DNA from: Leuctra nigra
Lineage: Eukaryota; Arthropoda; Insecta; Plecoptera; Leuctridae
DNA length: 64,000 nt
Direction of reading: 5' to 3'
NCBI GenBank assembly: GCA_934045905.1
Contig: OW203769.1
Span: forward strand, 13,237,705 to 13,301,704
Under the pieces are notes generated by a model, which saw only the letters and a program-made list of their open reading frames with translations, made no database searches and was not told the origin of the DNA. Shown here one piece after another: positions 45,934 to 57,594 of this stretch. A program made the translations under genes and the position numbers. The number at the start of each line of letters is the position of its first letter. The first letter of the stretch is position 1.

Positions 45934-46520
45934 CTAGGAAAACGCTCAGATGAGCGAGCACGGGTATACGTGCAAATTCTCGAACCGGAAATGCGTACAC
46001 AACGCACAGAAAACATATACATCCATATTGAAATGAAATATGATCCACTCAATCAACATAAAAGTTTATGCTTTTCATCGAAACGTGAAAATAGCATCTA
46101 AGCACCCTGGTATACATACAGCAATCAGATTCAATTCAATTGGCACTGGAAAACATTCATTACGATACTTCATTAATGACAGATATAAAAAATGTCAATA
46201 AGTGCATACGTTCTTAACTGATTGGGATGAACATTTGTAAAATAAGGGGCAATATTGGTCTTACTGACCACGCAAAATATGAGTTTGATCAGATTTATCG
46301 AAGACCATTTTCATTTTTCAACCTATCAGGAGATGTTTATTTAAATTTTAACCAATGAATGAATTTCAAAAAAATTAGTGTCTACAAACAGAAAAGGTTG
46401 TCTCTACATGTGTGCAAAATTTCAGCTCGATCGAAGAAAAACTCTGACCTGTATACCCACAGGTAAAAGAAAAGACACAAAAAAAACAGAGGTCCGTGCC
46501 AAAAGAGCCAAAACAAGGAA
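45934..46520 (+). repeat. 'GCGAG' family copy
   Basis: Same block order as 3295-3900, from 'taggaaaacgctcagatgag' to 'ggtccgtgccaaaagagcca'. Confidence 0.75.
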
Positions 46521-46651
46521 CAAGGAACACGACTGCTCCCTGGTGATAACATGTGGTACTAGTTAAAGGGCCGGATGTAAGGGGCACATTCTGTATACAA
46601 ATCTGCTTTAGTTGTTTGTTATGGCTAAAATTGTAAACTTATTACTAAATA

Positions 46652-47538
46652 CTAGGAAAACGCTCTGAGTAACGCGTTGATGAGCGAGCACGGATACGCA
46701 GAACACCTCGAACCGAAATTATGTCTATCGAAAATATCATTAAAAGCCAATAATTCTTGAATTTCGTCAGAGTTGAATAAAAATCTCTAAATATTCCTAA
46801 AATGTTAGTATCAACCTTTATGATTGAACTGTTCCTTGTTAATATTCAAAAATCACAGGATCTCTTTAAAAAAAATATACCTGGGACCACTCAAATCATA
46901 TGATATTAGTGTGTTGTGTACACAATATCAGATCAATCTGTTGAACGGTCATTATTGAGCGAGCGAAGCGAGCGTCTCCTTTTGGCTCTTTTGGCACGGA
47001 CCTCTGTTTTTTTTTGTTTTTTTTTTCTGTTACTGACGATATACAGGTCAGAGTTTTTCTTCGATCGATCTGAAATTTTGCAAACAAGTACGTAACATTT
47101 CTGATTGTTGCAGACCCTAATTTTTTTGAAATCCATTGATTGGTTCAAATTTAATGATAATGATAATGACCGTTCATGATAATGATAATGATAATGATGA
47201 TAATGACTGATAATGACCGTTCAACAGTCGATCTAATATTGTGTAGACACACTTATATCATATGAGTGGTCTCAGGTATATTTTTTGAAGTAGATCCTGT
47301 GCTTTTTGAAAATTAACACGGAACTGTTCAATCATAAAGGTTCAATCGATCAACTTAAAGCTTTGCATGGTTATTTGGACCAATATTTTAGGAATTTATG
47401 AGATTTTTATACAAATCTGTGTCGAAATTTTAGAATTATTGGCTTTTAATGACATTTTCGATAGACAGAATTTCGGTTCGAGGTGTTGCGTGTATCCGTG
47501 CTCGCTCATCAACGCGTTACACAGAGCGTTTTCCTAGT
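46652..47538. mobile_element. Long foldback of the 'GCGAG' family
   Basis: Arms of nearly 300 bp are inverted copies. Left: 'actaggaaaacgctctgagt', 'acacctcgaaccgaaatt', 'atcattaaaagccaataatt'. Right: 'aattattggcttttaatgac', 'aatttcggttcgaggtgtt', 'agcgttttcctagt'. The centre (46955-47155) holds the other end type, 'ttgagcgagcgaagcgagcg', and a short 'aatgataatg' array (47152-47220). Confidence 0.85.
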
Positions 47539-47894
47539 TAGTTTCATTTTGTTTGAAACTTTCCGCTCTAACTACCTTGCCTTGAACTGAAGATTCGAAG
47601 TAGCCGTGAATTTGACAGCCAACACGCAAAATGTCCCTAAAATTACAAAAACTTTTGAAAATAACGTCAGATTTAACTGAAAATTGGCAAAAATACCTTA
47701 AATGATGGTACCAATGACCATGCAAAGTTTTTAGTTGGTCGGTCAATCGGTTCTAGTTTAAATTTCAAAAATCACAGGAAAAATGGTTTCAAATTTGAAC
47801 CAATGGGAGGATTTGGCTGAAATTTATTATGATTGGGTACAATGTTGGTTGCAATGACTTTGCTAAATTTCAAATTGATCAAACCAACCAATCG

Positions 47895-48108
47895 AAAGAT
47901 AATTTTTTTTAAATTTGAACTAATCAGGGGATTTCAAAAAAATTAGGGTCTGCAACGCCCGGAAATGGTCAGTACATGTGTGCAAATTTTCAGCTTGATC
48001 GAAGAAAAACTGTGACTTGTATATCGTCAGTAACAGAAAAAAAACACAAAAAAAACAGATGTCCGTGTCAAAAGAGCCAAAAGGAGACGCTCGCTTCGCT
48101 CGCTCAAT
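47895..48108 (+). repeat. 'GCGAG' family end fragment
   Basis: It runs from 'aatttgaactaatcagggga' to 'ggagacgctcgcttcgctcg' followed by 'ctcaa', the terminus seen at 7630, here in the opposite orientation. Confidence 0.7.
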
Positions 48109-49079
48109 AAATTTCTTTTGTTTCTCCATTTTCACTGCACTTAGAAATGAACTGTCAAAACCAAAAAGTGCATCTAAAGTTTCTAACAGCCATCTCGCCA
48201 GAAGTGGCTCCATCATGTAGAAATTTGCTACGAATCTATAAATAGATTTGAAACTCCAAGATGCACAGGCGCGTAGGAAGGGGGGAGGGGGAGTATGGGT
48301 CAATGACCACCCCACTTTTCGTCTTGACACTCCCAACAAAAATGTTGCAAGAAAAGATGCAAAAATGCATAGATTTGTTCCGTATGAGATTGAATTCTCA
48401 AATTTTTCAAACATGTGCAAATCTGTATGAATGGAGTAGGTAGATATTAATCCAATGAGTCAATGACTCATTTGCCCAACACTATTTGATCATCCATATT
48501 ATAACAATTTAATATTTACACATTCAACTATTTGACAAATTAACACATACTATGAACTGTATTTCGTCTAATTTCTCTTGAGAATATTGTTTGTCATACG
48601 TTTTATTTTTCTCACAAGATTTTCAAATCGTTAAATCGATTTTCTTATACTAAAAATTTAAAAAAATCTCTTCGGGGCCATTGGGGAATTCTAAAAAAAT
48701 ACGAACAGTGACATATTATATTGCATTTGGCTACTCTCCACAAGAACATTATAATTATACAATATATTACATTTCTTGGAAACTGATACCAAAATTGATG
48801 GCCAGACACGCATTTATCTATTGATCGTTTATTTTTAATTTCTTCGCTTGTCCAAATTGTGTTGAAATCGTTGTCACATGCGGTCAAATCAAATATCGCT
48901 TGCGTGACAAGATAGCGATCGCCTACCTCTCACATTGTTTACATCCCAGTCACGACCTAGTGAAATAGTTGCAAGTTTGTTGATATAATTATGTCGACTA
49001 ATCAACAAGTGCAAGTGCAACGTCAACGAAATGCACCAGGTGGTTTTGTTTAAAGACACGCTTCGGGAATGGTCAAGAG

Positions 49080-49086
49080 TATATAA
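49080..49086 (+). promoter_or_regulatory. TATA box of the acidic secreted protein gene
   Basis: TATATAA lies 60 bp before the ATG at 49146, a spacing that fits a TATA promoter with a short leader. No other element is certain. Confidence 0.6.
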
Positions 49087-49145
49087 CAGCGTGCTCGGTT
49101 TGATTTATTTATCTTGTATCTTGTATCTCGAGTCAAGAAGATAGA

Positions 49146-52106
49146 ATGGAGAAATCAACTATCCTACTGCTGGTCGTGTGTGGTAAGATATTTTACAACA
49201 TTCTTTCGTATTCATTCGAAACTTATATTGTCTTTCTGCTCTTTGATTGTTCTGTGTTCTTTTCTTTGTACAGGTTAAAGTATAGCTAGGGCTCTAACCA
49301 TGGTGCTTAGAATTATTTGTTAACTAAAACTTATAACGTGGTGCAGTCGCGAGCGATTTTGGCGCTTGTTGCAGGCACTTTCTTGGAAACGATTGACAAA
49401 ATGGGTTGACGAAATGATTTGAAATTTTATTCATGATTAGATCAAAGACAAACTCCGGATTATCACTTGGTACAGTTTTAATTTTGTGCTTTGTTAATTA
49501 GTTATTATTAGATGATTTTTTAATAAAAAATTGAATATTTTCTTGTGACATGGCTTCATTAATAATTGATTTATGAGGTAATATGAGGTAAAATGTCCAT
49601 TTGCTTTTACAACATCACATTTGTGATTTTTTTTTTCAGTGAGTGTAGCGAGCGCCCATACTCTTCGCAAAGCCGAAATATCAAAGGTAAGATAATCTTC
49701 TACTTTGCCCTTCATTCTAACCATTCTATCACCCTCTATAAGCTCAGAGGCCCCCCCCCCTACACTGCCGTTGTACTGGAATAAGAATACATTTAAATAA
49801 AAATCACAGTGTACAACATCCGAATATTAATTCGTAATTCACTTTCAGTCTTTCAATACTCTGCTAACTTTTAATCGGTTGATTTGGACTGTGTTGTCAT
49901 GGTAACAAGCAATGACTTCCTTTGAATGCCTGTTTAAGGTGATATATTACTGATTTTAGCAGAATATTGAAATCTAGACATTAAATTTTAAACAGTTGAT
50001 TAGGACTATTTTTATTTATTGATTGATTTTAAATTGTTTTGGGCGCTTTAGCTCGGTCACAAAGTTATCACAATTACATCCACAAACAACAATCAGTTTA
50101 ACAGCTTGAATCAACAAGTTGGCTTGCCATGGCAACAACCAATTATATTGTTTGAATATCCGTTTAAACTTAACTACTGTTATAAACAGAGTAATGAAAA
50201 ACCGGCCCTAAAACGCGAAAGGACAATTTTAATGCATTAATTTCACAGGCACGCTTAAAACGCACTCAGTATTTTAACAACAATATTGAAGAAAAAAATT
50301 ATATTTTTTTTCATGTTGTCCCATTGTTGTAAATGTAAAATTACATCCGGAAAATTGTTCAAATCTATTAAACCCTCTTACTTGATCTTCTTGATTAAGG
50401 GCGGTCATAATTTTTCCCCCGTTAATGGTTGTTTTGGAGCGGTTTTAGAGGGAAATACGAAATATAAATTGCCATATTTGGCAAACGGTTATGAATATCG
50501 AAAAAGCAAGAAAGACATGACATGTATTGAACCTTTATCTACATTTTCATCGCTTACTGTCATAACTTTGCTCCTACTATGTAGTCAGCATTAGTCGGGC
50601 ACGAAAACGCTCCGTTTCTCGTCCGTCGCTCGTCCGTCTCTCACACTAAGCGTGAGAGCGTAGTTTTGACACTTAGCGATGAAAATGTAGATAAAGGATC
50701 AATACATGTCATTTCTTTCTTGCTTTTTTGATATTCATAACCGTTTGCCAAATATGGCAAGTTATATTTTTGTATTTCGCTCTAAAACCGCTCCAAAACG
50801 ACCGTTAACGGGGAAAAATTTGTGACCGCCCTTAATCAAGACTCCTCTGCAGTGACTAAGCCTGTTTAGTGTTTAGCTACTGAGAGGCCCATGAAAGTCA
50901 CGTGACTGTTGTTTCCAGTCCGATGCTCGTTTGGCTCGTGATGTCGGCGACGACGACGTACCCCCAGTGGAGTATTTGAGAGGCGTTCACAAGAAACTCG
51001 ATGACTCCGTCGACGACCTCCTAGTGGGGATCAACCAAGTGGAGGCCAAAAACAGAAACGACTCTGCCGAGAGGGTGGCGGCGACCGAAAACCTCAAGCT
51101 GACGTTGAAGAGGCTCGTTGAGGAGAAGATTGAAGCGATGAAGAGTAAACTCGTAGAGCATATTATCAAACATGATCCGAACAACGTTGCCGCATCATCA
51201 CCTGAGTCTGAAGAATCTACGTCAAACGAAGTGACACCTGCTATTAATGAAGAAGCTCAAAGTCTTAGCGAAGAGGACTCAGAGGATAACACAGCGGAAG
51301 ACACGATAACGGAATCAGGAGTGGAGGCGGCAGAAGAAGGCGATGACGCTGACAGCAACGAAGAGGATTCCAGTGGGGATCTAAGTGAGGGTGACATCAC
51401 AGAAGAGAGTGGGGACTTTAGTGAGGGTGACAACGCTGACATCACAGAAGAGGCTTCCAGTGGCGACTTAAGCGAGGGTGACAGCGCTGGCATCACTGAA
51501 GAGGCACCCAGTGGGGACTTAAGTGAGGATGACAGCGCTAACATCACAGAAGAGGCTACCAGTGACAACATCAGTAACGGTGCACGCATGTACATCGGAG
51601 AAGAGCCTTCAAGTGAGGACTTGAGTGAGGGTGACAGCGGTAACATTACAGAGGCTCCCACTGTCGACAACAGTCCCGATGACAGCGCTAACATTACAGA
51701 AGAGGCTCCCACTGCCGACATCAGTACCGCTAACATTACAGAAGAGGCTCCCATTGCCGACAACAGTCCCGCTAACATTACAGAAGAGGCTCCCATTGCC
51801 GACAACAGTCCCGCTGACAGCGGTAACATTACAGAAGAGGCTCCCACTGTCGACAACAGTCCCGATGACAGCGCTAAAAGCACACAAGAGGCTCCCATTG
51901 CCGACAACAGTCCCTCTGACAGCGGTAAAAGCGCAGAAGAGGCTTCCAGTGCCGGTGACAATGTCAGCAAGGACGAGGATTCTATAAGCACACAGGAACT
52001 GATCTCTCAAATACTCAACGCGATCTCCAAGGCTGACATTGGGCAGAGGAAGTTAAGCGAGGCCATAGCCGATAGCGGGGTCGCGCCAACGTGCGGCGGC
52101 AAATAG
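49146..52106 (+). CDS. Secreted, highly acidic repeat protein, three exons
   Basis: Exons 49146-49182, 49640-49686 and 50919-52106, with donors 'ggtaag' and 'aggtaag', acceptors 'tttttttcag' and 'tgtttccag', and agreeing phases (1,0); 423 residues. Residues 1-18 (MEKSTILLLVVCVSVASA) are a signal peptide split across exons 1 and 2. Residues about 40-110 are a charged helical segment (YLRGVHKKLDDSVDDLLVG ... LVEEKIEAMKSKLVEH). About 120-375 is a low-complexity acidic region of Ser, Asp, Glu, Thr and Gly. The C-terminus (about 385-423, ELISQILNAISKADIGQ) is again helical and ends CGGK. At least six N-I-T sequons suggest heavy glycosylation. I do not recognise the family; a secreted matrix, salivary or other extracellular role is possible. 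A TATA box and a poly(A) signal bracket the gene. Confidence 0.85.
49845..50215. repeat. 'cagtttttcaat' MITE family copies in intron 2 of the acidic gene
   Basis: 'ctttcaatactctgctaact', 'tggtaacaagcaatgac' and 'gccatggcaacaaccaatta' match the copies near 20985 and 23145. The end 'taatgaaaaaccggccct' (about 50194) matches the family terminus. Confidence 0.6.
50390..50840. mobile_element. Foldback element in intron 2 of the acidic gene
   Basis: 'cttgattaagggcggtca' at the left and 'tgaccgcccttaatcaag' at the right are inverted, followed inward by 'ggagcggttttagagggaaa' / 'cgctctaaaaccgctcc' and 'tttggcaaacggttatgaat' / 'attcataaccgtttgcc'. Arms reach the centre near 50640. A related copy is at 53115-53612. 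Confidence 0.85.
51371..51960 (+). repeat. In-frame imperfect repeats of the acidic protein
   Basis: First block: units like SSGDLSEGDSA.ITEEA (about 51371-51560). Second block: units like NITEEAPTVDNSP and NITEEAPIADNSP (about 51640-51960), 39-57 bp long. Substitutions keep the acidic character and the N-I-T sequon. The complementary open frames on the minus strand are artefacts of the repeat. Confidence 0.85.
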
Positions 52107-52445
52107 TTGGAACTTATCCAGATTATACTTCTGTATCTCTGAGATAAAAAGCAAGTCAATTGAGGCAAGTCAATTGAGTCGATTTTGCGTTGTAATGTAG
52201 CCCTCTATTGCAGACTTTCACTGACGTAAAAAAGTAGTAAGATTTCTCTTAAAAATAACTAGTGTCTCTGATTGTGGAAGGCAGAATTAATGGTCTTTGA
52301 GCTTACCTCAAGAATCTTGAAATTGTTTTCGGCTCTTGGAATTCGGAGGTACAGAATTGTGTTCCGATGACATGTTAATTTTTTGGTTGCATTTTATTCT
52401 TATACCTTAGCTTCATTACTATGTAGAGCATTAATGTTTGAAACG

Positions 52446-52451
52446 AATAAA
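52446..52451 (+). terminator. Candidate poly(A) signal of the acidic protein gene
   Basis: AATAAA lies about 340 bp after the stop; another follows at about 52525. Confidence 0.4.
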
Positions 52452-52921
52452 ATTGAATTGCATGCGATTTCAACAATATAACTAAACTGTTGGGTTATTT
52501 TACTTAGTTATTTTATATTTAATTCAATAAAGACAGTTCACACAGTTTCTAGATGACTGAAATTGAGTTAAACCCGGACGATGGTGTTCTATTACGCGAA
52601 AGTATTGCAATATAGGAAAACACCTAGTGTAACGCGTTAAGGGGATAGCACCGATACGTGCAACATTCGCTTGCTATTGTCATCTTGATAGACTAAACGT
52701 TTTCGTTCATTCAATACATTCAATATTATTTAATGAATATATGTATCGACAGTTTTATAGGTATTGAAATTGTTGGTACGGATTAAACATAAATCCCAAA
52801 AATGTCGGCCAGGGAAAGGTCTCGTTAGAACCCATGTAACAATCTCAAACTTCGAATACGTTTCCATAAACATTAATTCCGTAAGTTATCATTAATTTGG
52901 ACTTATGTAAGTAATACAATA

Positions 52922-53116
52922 AAGCCCAGTTTACCCGTTTCAATATTTCATTCAGTTCATTGAGTTGAATCATTTGGTTCAACAAATCTAACCGTGTAGA
53001 CAAAAATTGAAAGAAAAGTACGATTCATTTAGAACCGGTTCTATTTTTCCTTCAATTAATTAGTTAATGAATTCAATGAATTGAATGAAACATTGGATCG
53101 TGTAAACTGGGCTTTG
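52922..53116. mobile_element. TIR MITE (AAAGCCCAGTTTAC ends)
   Basis: 'aaagcccagtttac' and 'gtaaactgggcttt' are exact inverted ends. Inside, 'attcagttcattgagttgaa' and 'aattcaatgaattgaatgaa' pair as well. Confidence 0.8.
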
Positions 53117-53612
53117 GGCGGTCATATTCTTCCCCCCGTTAACGGTCGTTTTGGAGCGGTTTTAGAGCGAAATACAAAAATATAACTTGCCATATTTGGC
53201 AAACGGTTATACATATCAAGCAAGAGAGACATGACATGTATTGAACCTTTATTTAAATTTGCATCGCTTACTGTCATAACTTTGCTCCAACTATGTGGTC
53301 AGCATTTGTCGGGAACAAAAACGCTCCGTGTGAGAGACGGACGAGTGACGGACGAGAAACGCTCCGTGTGAGAGACGGACGAGCGACGGACGAGAAACGG
53401 AGCGTTTTCGTGCCCGACTAATGCTGACCACATAGTAGGAGCAAAGTTATGACAGTAAGCGACGCAAATGTAGATAAAGGTTCAATACATGTCTTGTCTT
53501 TCTTGCTTTTTCGATATTCATAACCGTTTGCCAAATATGGCAATTTATATTTCGTATTTCCCTCTAAAACCGCTCCAAAACGGGAAAAAATATGACCAGT
53601 CTTAAGACGGCT
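53115..53612. mobile_element. Foldback element, second copy of the 50.4 kb family
   Basis: 'gttttggagcggttttagag' and 'ctctaaaaccgctccaaaac' flank inverted arms with 'tttggcaaacggttatacat'. The centre holds a tandem of 'acgctccgtgtgagagacgg' followed by 'acga' (53320-53400). Confidence 0.8.
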
Positions 53613-53998
53613 GGGTCTAGTTAGAAAGGTATAGTCAGTTTGACCATCGAAGAGTTTTTTAATCGATTTTTTTTACCAATGTAATTGTTAACAAAATAAG
53701 ACTTTGTACGAGTATTCAGAACAGTTCAATGAAAATAATTCCATAGCTTGTAATGGTTTATTAGATTTACTTTTTCCTACAGACGTTTAGTGCCCGAAAA
53801 TTAGTAAAATTGTGGCACTAAACATCTGTTGGACAAAATAAAACTAATAACTTATTCCAAACTATGAAATTATTTTCATTGAACTGTTCTGAATACTCGT
53901 ACAAAGCCCTATTTTGTTAACTATTACATTGGTAAAATATATTGATAAAATCGATTAAAAAACTCTTCAAGACCACGCTCACTACTCAGCCCTCTTAT
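53604..53998. mobile_element. Foldback element, copy 2 (inverse of 21154-21541)
   Basis: 'gaagagttttttaatcgatt', 'cagttcaatgaaaataattc', 'cctacagacgtttagtgccc' and their inverted partners repeat the structure at 21154-21541 with modest divergence. Confidence 0.85.
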
Positions 53999-54077
53999 GG
54001 AAACGAAATACTCCAGGTTTCAATGAAGGTAGACAATTGATTCTATGTGAGTCTGAGTTTTATTGCACCGATTACTG

Positions 54078-56208
54078 TCAATGACGTAATTCCGGCTGCT
54101 GCTGCCTCGTAGCATGGAAAGGGAACAGAGCTCTGTGCCCTGCGCACCCTATCACCATGTATCCGTACAGGACCAGCCTGTATTGCACCTCATTGTTGTA
54201 CGCGCCAGCGCTCAGGTGCTGATTCTTTGCCTGATCGAGTCGTCGCTCTATCCCCCTGTATTTGTCTCGGAGCAAGCCCAGCTCGACCTGGTACAGAAAC
54301 AGGCGCGAAGAATTAGTAATAAGCTTCGCTAGATAGAACACGGAACGTTTAGTTTCAGACAAGCGCTGACCACATATGGTACAGCAAACACAGGAGCTCC
54401 CCGGGAGCTCCCAATCAAGCGAGCGGAACGTGCGACTTCATTTGAAACTTATGGCTCGAATCTCTTTTTTTATCTGCTTTTTGTGTTAAATTTCAACTGT
54501 TAAATGTCTGTGTTCGGTGTCGGTGTCCCACCAGTGAAAAAAGGCTTCACTTATATTGGTGGAGTGGAGTGAGCCTACCTCTGTCATAAGTGTAAGTGTA
54601 CCTAATCTTATATCGCTCTGTCGTGTATTAAATATAGCATCTTGAAAAAGCATTCATCCTCCCTCCCTCCATCCCTAGGATGTACCTGGGACCCATTAAG
54701 GATCCCCATTAGGAAGCTGCCCGATGACGGCAACAAGATACTTTCTTTTAAAAGCGTTACAAAGAGCGTCTTCCTGGTGTACAGTGAACGTCAATAGAAG
54801 CCAGCCAGTGGTCCCCATGAGCCCGCTTGGCACGCTTCCCGCAATACACAGATGACAGTTGTGTTGACTACCCTCCTGCATTAAATGATAACATTCGATA
54901 ACAACTCTTTGTCGGAGGTTAGACTACACACAGGGTTGCCAACCGTCCGGATTTAATCCGGACACTCCGGAATTCTACAACATTGTCAGGACGACGGAAT
55001 TACCTCATTCCGGACAGCATTATGTCCGGAATTGTTGAAAATATGAAACTTACACTGTATAATGCAATATTCATTGAAAAAATGAAATTTTCAGATAAAA
55101 TTGAAGTCGTTGTTCTAGATTTTTGAAGAGATTTTCAACATTACTATGGTCAAATCGCCGAAGATTGTAGTCCAGAATGCATGAAAATGACCCAAATGCA
55201 CGTTCTAAATCCAAAATTTCCCCGCACAGTACCTACTGGGGGGCCCTCCTCCCAGACCCCCTATTGATTTCGTTTGATACCGTCTTTTCGTACGCATACA
55301 TGGATTCCCCAAAAATACCGTTTCTGTAATCCATTTTCCCTCATAGATTTCGCTGAATTCGATTAATCTAAAGTTGACAACCCTAGCAACACAACTGCCC
55401 TCTATGCAATGCGGGTTGCGTCGAGCCTGGGCTGCGAAGTTATGAACGTGGCTGTACAACTCACATCGGCCTGAAGTTGGTAGTACCTTCATTATACATA
55501 TACAAAAAAAATAAAATCTTGAAATTACAACTTCAGAAAACGTTTTCCTACATTTCAACTATATTTAAGTATAAATGAATCATAAAATGTCATTTAACTT
55601 GCAACCCCTGTCGTATAGCGAGGTTTCAATTTATTGCTTTCCGAGAATGAACAAAACTGTAACACAGGAGGTATAGGGAAATCATTTAGTTTTTGGTTGA
55701 TAACTTTTAAAATAGCACACGTTGGTATTGTTTTCAATTTTTTTCCTAAAAGAATGTCCAACTATCTATCTAGAAATCAGTTTTTTTTAAAAACGTTGAA
55801 CCTCAGTAAAATTAAAAACTCAAAAATAGCATGGAAAATCGTCATGATTTTAATGGCCCCCATAAGACTACATGTTAAAAATAGGAATTTATAACTACAA
55901 TATCTCAAAATCTAGACACGAGAAGTTCTTCATATTTCACAATATCGTGTAAATAGTGATTATTGATACCTCTGCCAAAAAAAGGCTTATTTGGAAGATA
56001 TGAGATATCAGTTGTGCTACCTTAACGTGGCTGTACAACTCACATCGGCTCTGTGGATCGCCCTGTCCAAATCGCGAGCTGCCAGCCATTTGCCTTCCAC
56101 CTCTGCCTTAAGATCCGCCACCTCCTGCTCCAAGTCACGACACTTCTTCTTCGGGCTCGCGTTCGCGTCGTTAGTGCTGCTCTGCTCATTCCGCGCCTCC
56201 CATTGTTT
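54078..56208 (-). CDS. Coiled-coil protein, last two visible exons (partial)
   Basis: On the minus strand an exon at 56208-56044 (55 codons) follows a 'ctgtag' acceptor and ends at a donor, GAT|GTGAGT. The next exon, 54287-54078, starts after 'tttctgtaccag' and ends in a TGA. Phase is 0 at both ends. The joined sequence reads SPKKKCRDLEQEVADLKAEV, then LAARDLDRAIHRAD, then VELGLLRDKYRGIERRLDQA, a continuous charged heptad helix across the junction, which supports the model. The C-terminus (QYRLVLYGYMVIGCAGHRAL) has a mildly hydrophobic stretch and ends PELRH. Exons are GC-rich against AT-rich surroundings. The 5' part is not found: upstream is a minisatellite, then transposon DNA. Product and function unknown; it could also be a pseudogene. 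Confidence 0.6.
54931..55386. mobile_element. hAT-like element in the coiled-coil gene intron
   Basis: 'cagggttgccaaccgtccgg' at the left and 'gttgacaaccctag' at the right are inverted hAT-type ends. Inside is 'ccggatttaatccgga', and 'ggggggccctcctcccagac' resembles the C-tract MITE interior near 4690. Confidence 0.6.
55471..56023 (-). mobile_element. 553-bp insertion flanked by a 26-bp direct repeat
   Basis: 'aacgtggctgtacaactcac' plus 'atcggc' occurs at 55445-55470 and again at 56024-56049. The DNA between is the dispersed repeat also found at 44703-45205 in inverse orientation. The duplicated 26 bp contain the splice donor GAT|GTGAGT of the coiled-coil gene, so both sides of the insert carry a donor. 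Confidence 0.8.
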
Positions 56209-56850
56209 CTACAGTCGCAAGTACAGCATTATTTCTACAGTCAGAGTACAGCATTGTTTCTAGAGTCACAGGTACATCATTGTTTCTACAGTCACAAGTA
56301 CAGCATTGTTTCTACAGTCACAGTACATAATTGTTTCTACAGTCAGAGTACAACATAATTTCTACAGTCACAGTACAACATTGTTTCTACAGTCACAAGT
56401 ACAGCATTGTTTCTACAGTCAGAGTACAGCATTGTTTCTACAGTCACAGTACAACATTGTTTCTACAGTCACAAGTACAGCATTGTTTCTACAGTCGTAA
56501 GGACAGCATTGTTTCTACAGTCACAATGACAGCATTGTTTATACAGTCACAGTACAGCATTGTTTCTATAGTCACAGGTACTTCATTGTTTCTACAGTCA
56601 CAAGTACAATCTAACTCGCAATTTGTTTCTACAGTCACAGTACAGCATTGTTTCTACAGTCACAAGGACAGCATTGTTTCTACAGTCACAGGTACTTCAT
56701 TGTTTCTACAGTCACAAGTACAGCATTGTTTCTACAGTCACAGGTACATCATTGTTTCTACAGTCACAAGTACAGCATTGTTTCTACAGTCACAAGTACA
56801 TCATTGTTTCTAGAGTCACATGTACATCATTGTTTCTACAGTCACATGTA
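56200..56850. repeat. Minisatellite, about 25-bp unit
   Basis: Tandem units 'cattgtttctacagtcac' plus 'aagtacag' with variants (agag, aggtact). It starts at the exon edge at 56200-56214 and ends in the hairpin element at 56851. The plus-strand frames rich in FLQSQ/CFYSH and ST V/T are artefacts of the repeat. Confidence 0.92.
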
Positions 56851-56995
56851 GGGTCGTAGAAAAATGTGTCGATCATCCCTACGCTTATACCATCCCGCCA
56901 TACAACGGAGCGCTGGTATGCCACTGTACGATCTCCGTTGTATGGCGGGAGGTTATAAGCGTAGGGATGATCGAGATATTATTCCAAAGCTGTAC
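56851..56995. mobile_element. Hairpin element, copy 2
   Basis: Same 41-bp stem and flanks as 42678-42828 with very few differences. The stem runs from 56870 to about 56973. Further minisatellite-like units follow to about 57065, so the hairpin inserted into the array. Confidence 0.9.
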
Positions 56996-57594
56996 AGTAT
57001 TATATCTAACTCGCAATTACCTGCAGCATTGTTTCTACAATCACAGGTAGGTATAGCATTGTTCTAAGCATACGGCATACCTAAACATTAATTCACATCA
57101 TATGGTAAAATATGAAAACGCCAAGTGACGTTGCAATAAACTGAAGTACATCACTGGCCGAGTCTATGAAATCTGTTATAAAGACAATCGCGGATGAGTT
57201 GTGGAAGTACATGGAGATCAGTGGTTGGAAGGAATCAAGTAGGATTTACCGTCAACGCCTGCACTCCCATCGGTGTGTCCGGAGAAGACATTATATAATT
57301 TAACTCCCAGCAGGTTTCGAAAAGAGCTGTGGGTTTCTTTGCCAATGTTTCACTGAATTGTATGTTTACTTCTGCACTTTATAATTTTGTCCGACGTGAT
57401 TCCTAAATTTTAATAAGTTTCTGGTTGTTGCTTAACAACGGTCAATGGATGTTTACAAATTGTCGGAGCTCTTTCTTGCTTATAGATTCATTGTTTGACC
57501 ATTCCCAAAGTACCAATTGTTCAATTACCACCTACTTTATCTTCAACTTTTCTCCTTCTCACTAGGGATATTTTGTGTAGAAATGATTCACATC

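Noticed and set aside
51257..52010. Minus-strand open frames opposite the acidic gene
   Set aside because: They mirror the repetitive acidic exon; the plus frame has the signal peptide, splice sites and stop.
56200..56850. CRISPR array
   Set aside because: Units are contiguous with no unique spacers, and the genome is eukaryotic.
56053..56859. Plus-strand FLQSQ/CFYSH repeat open frames
   Set aside because: They are translations of the 25-bp minisatellite, whose period lets several frames stay open.
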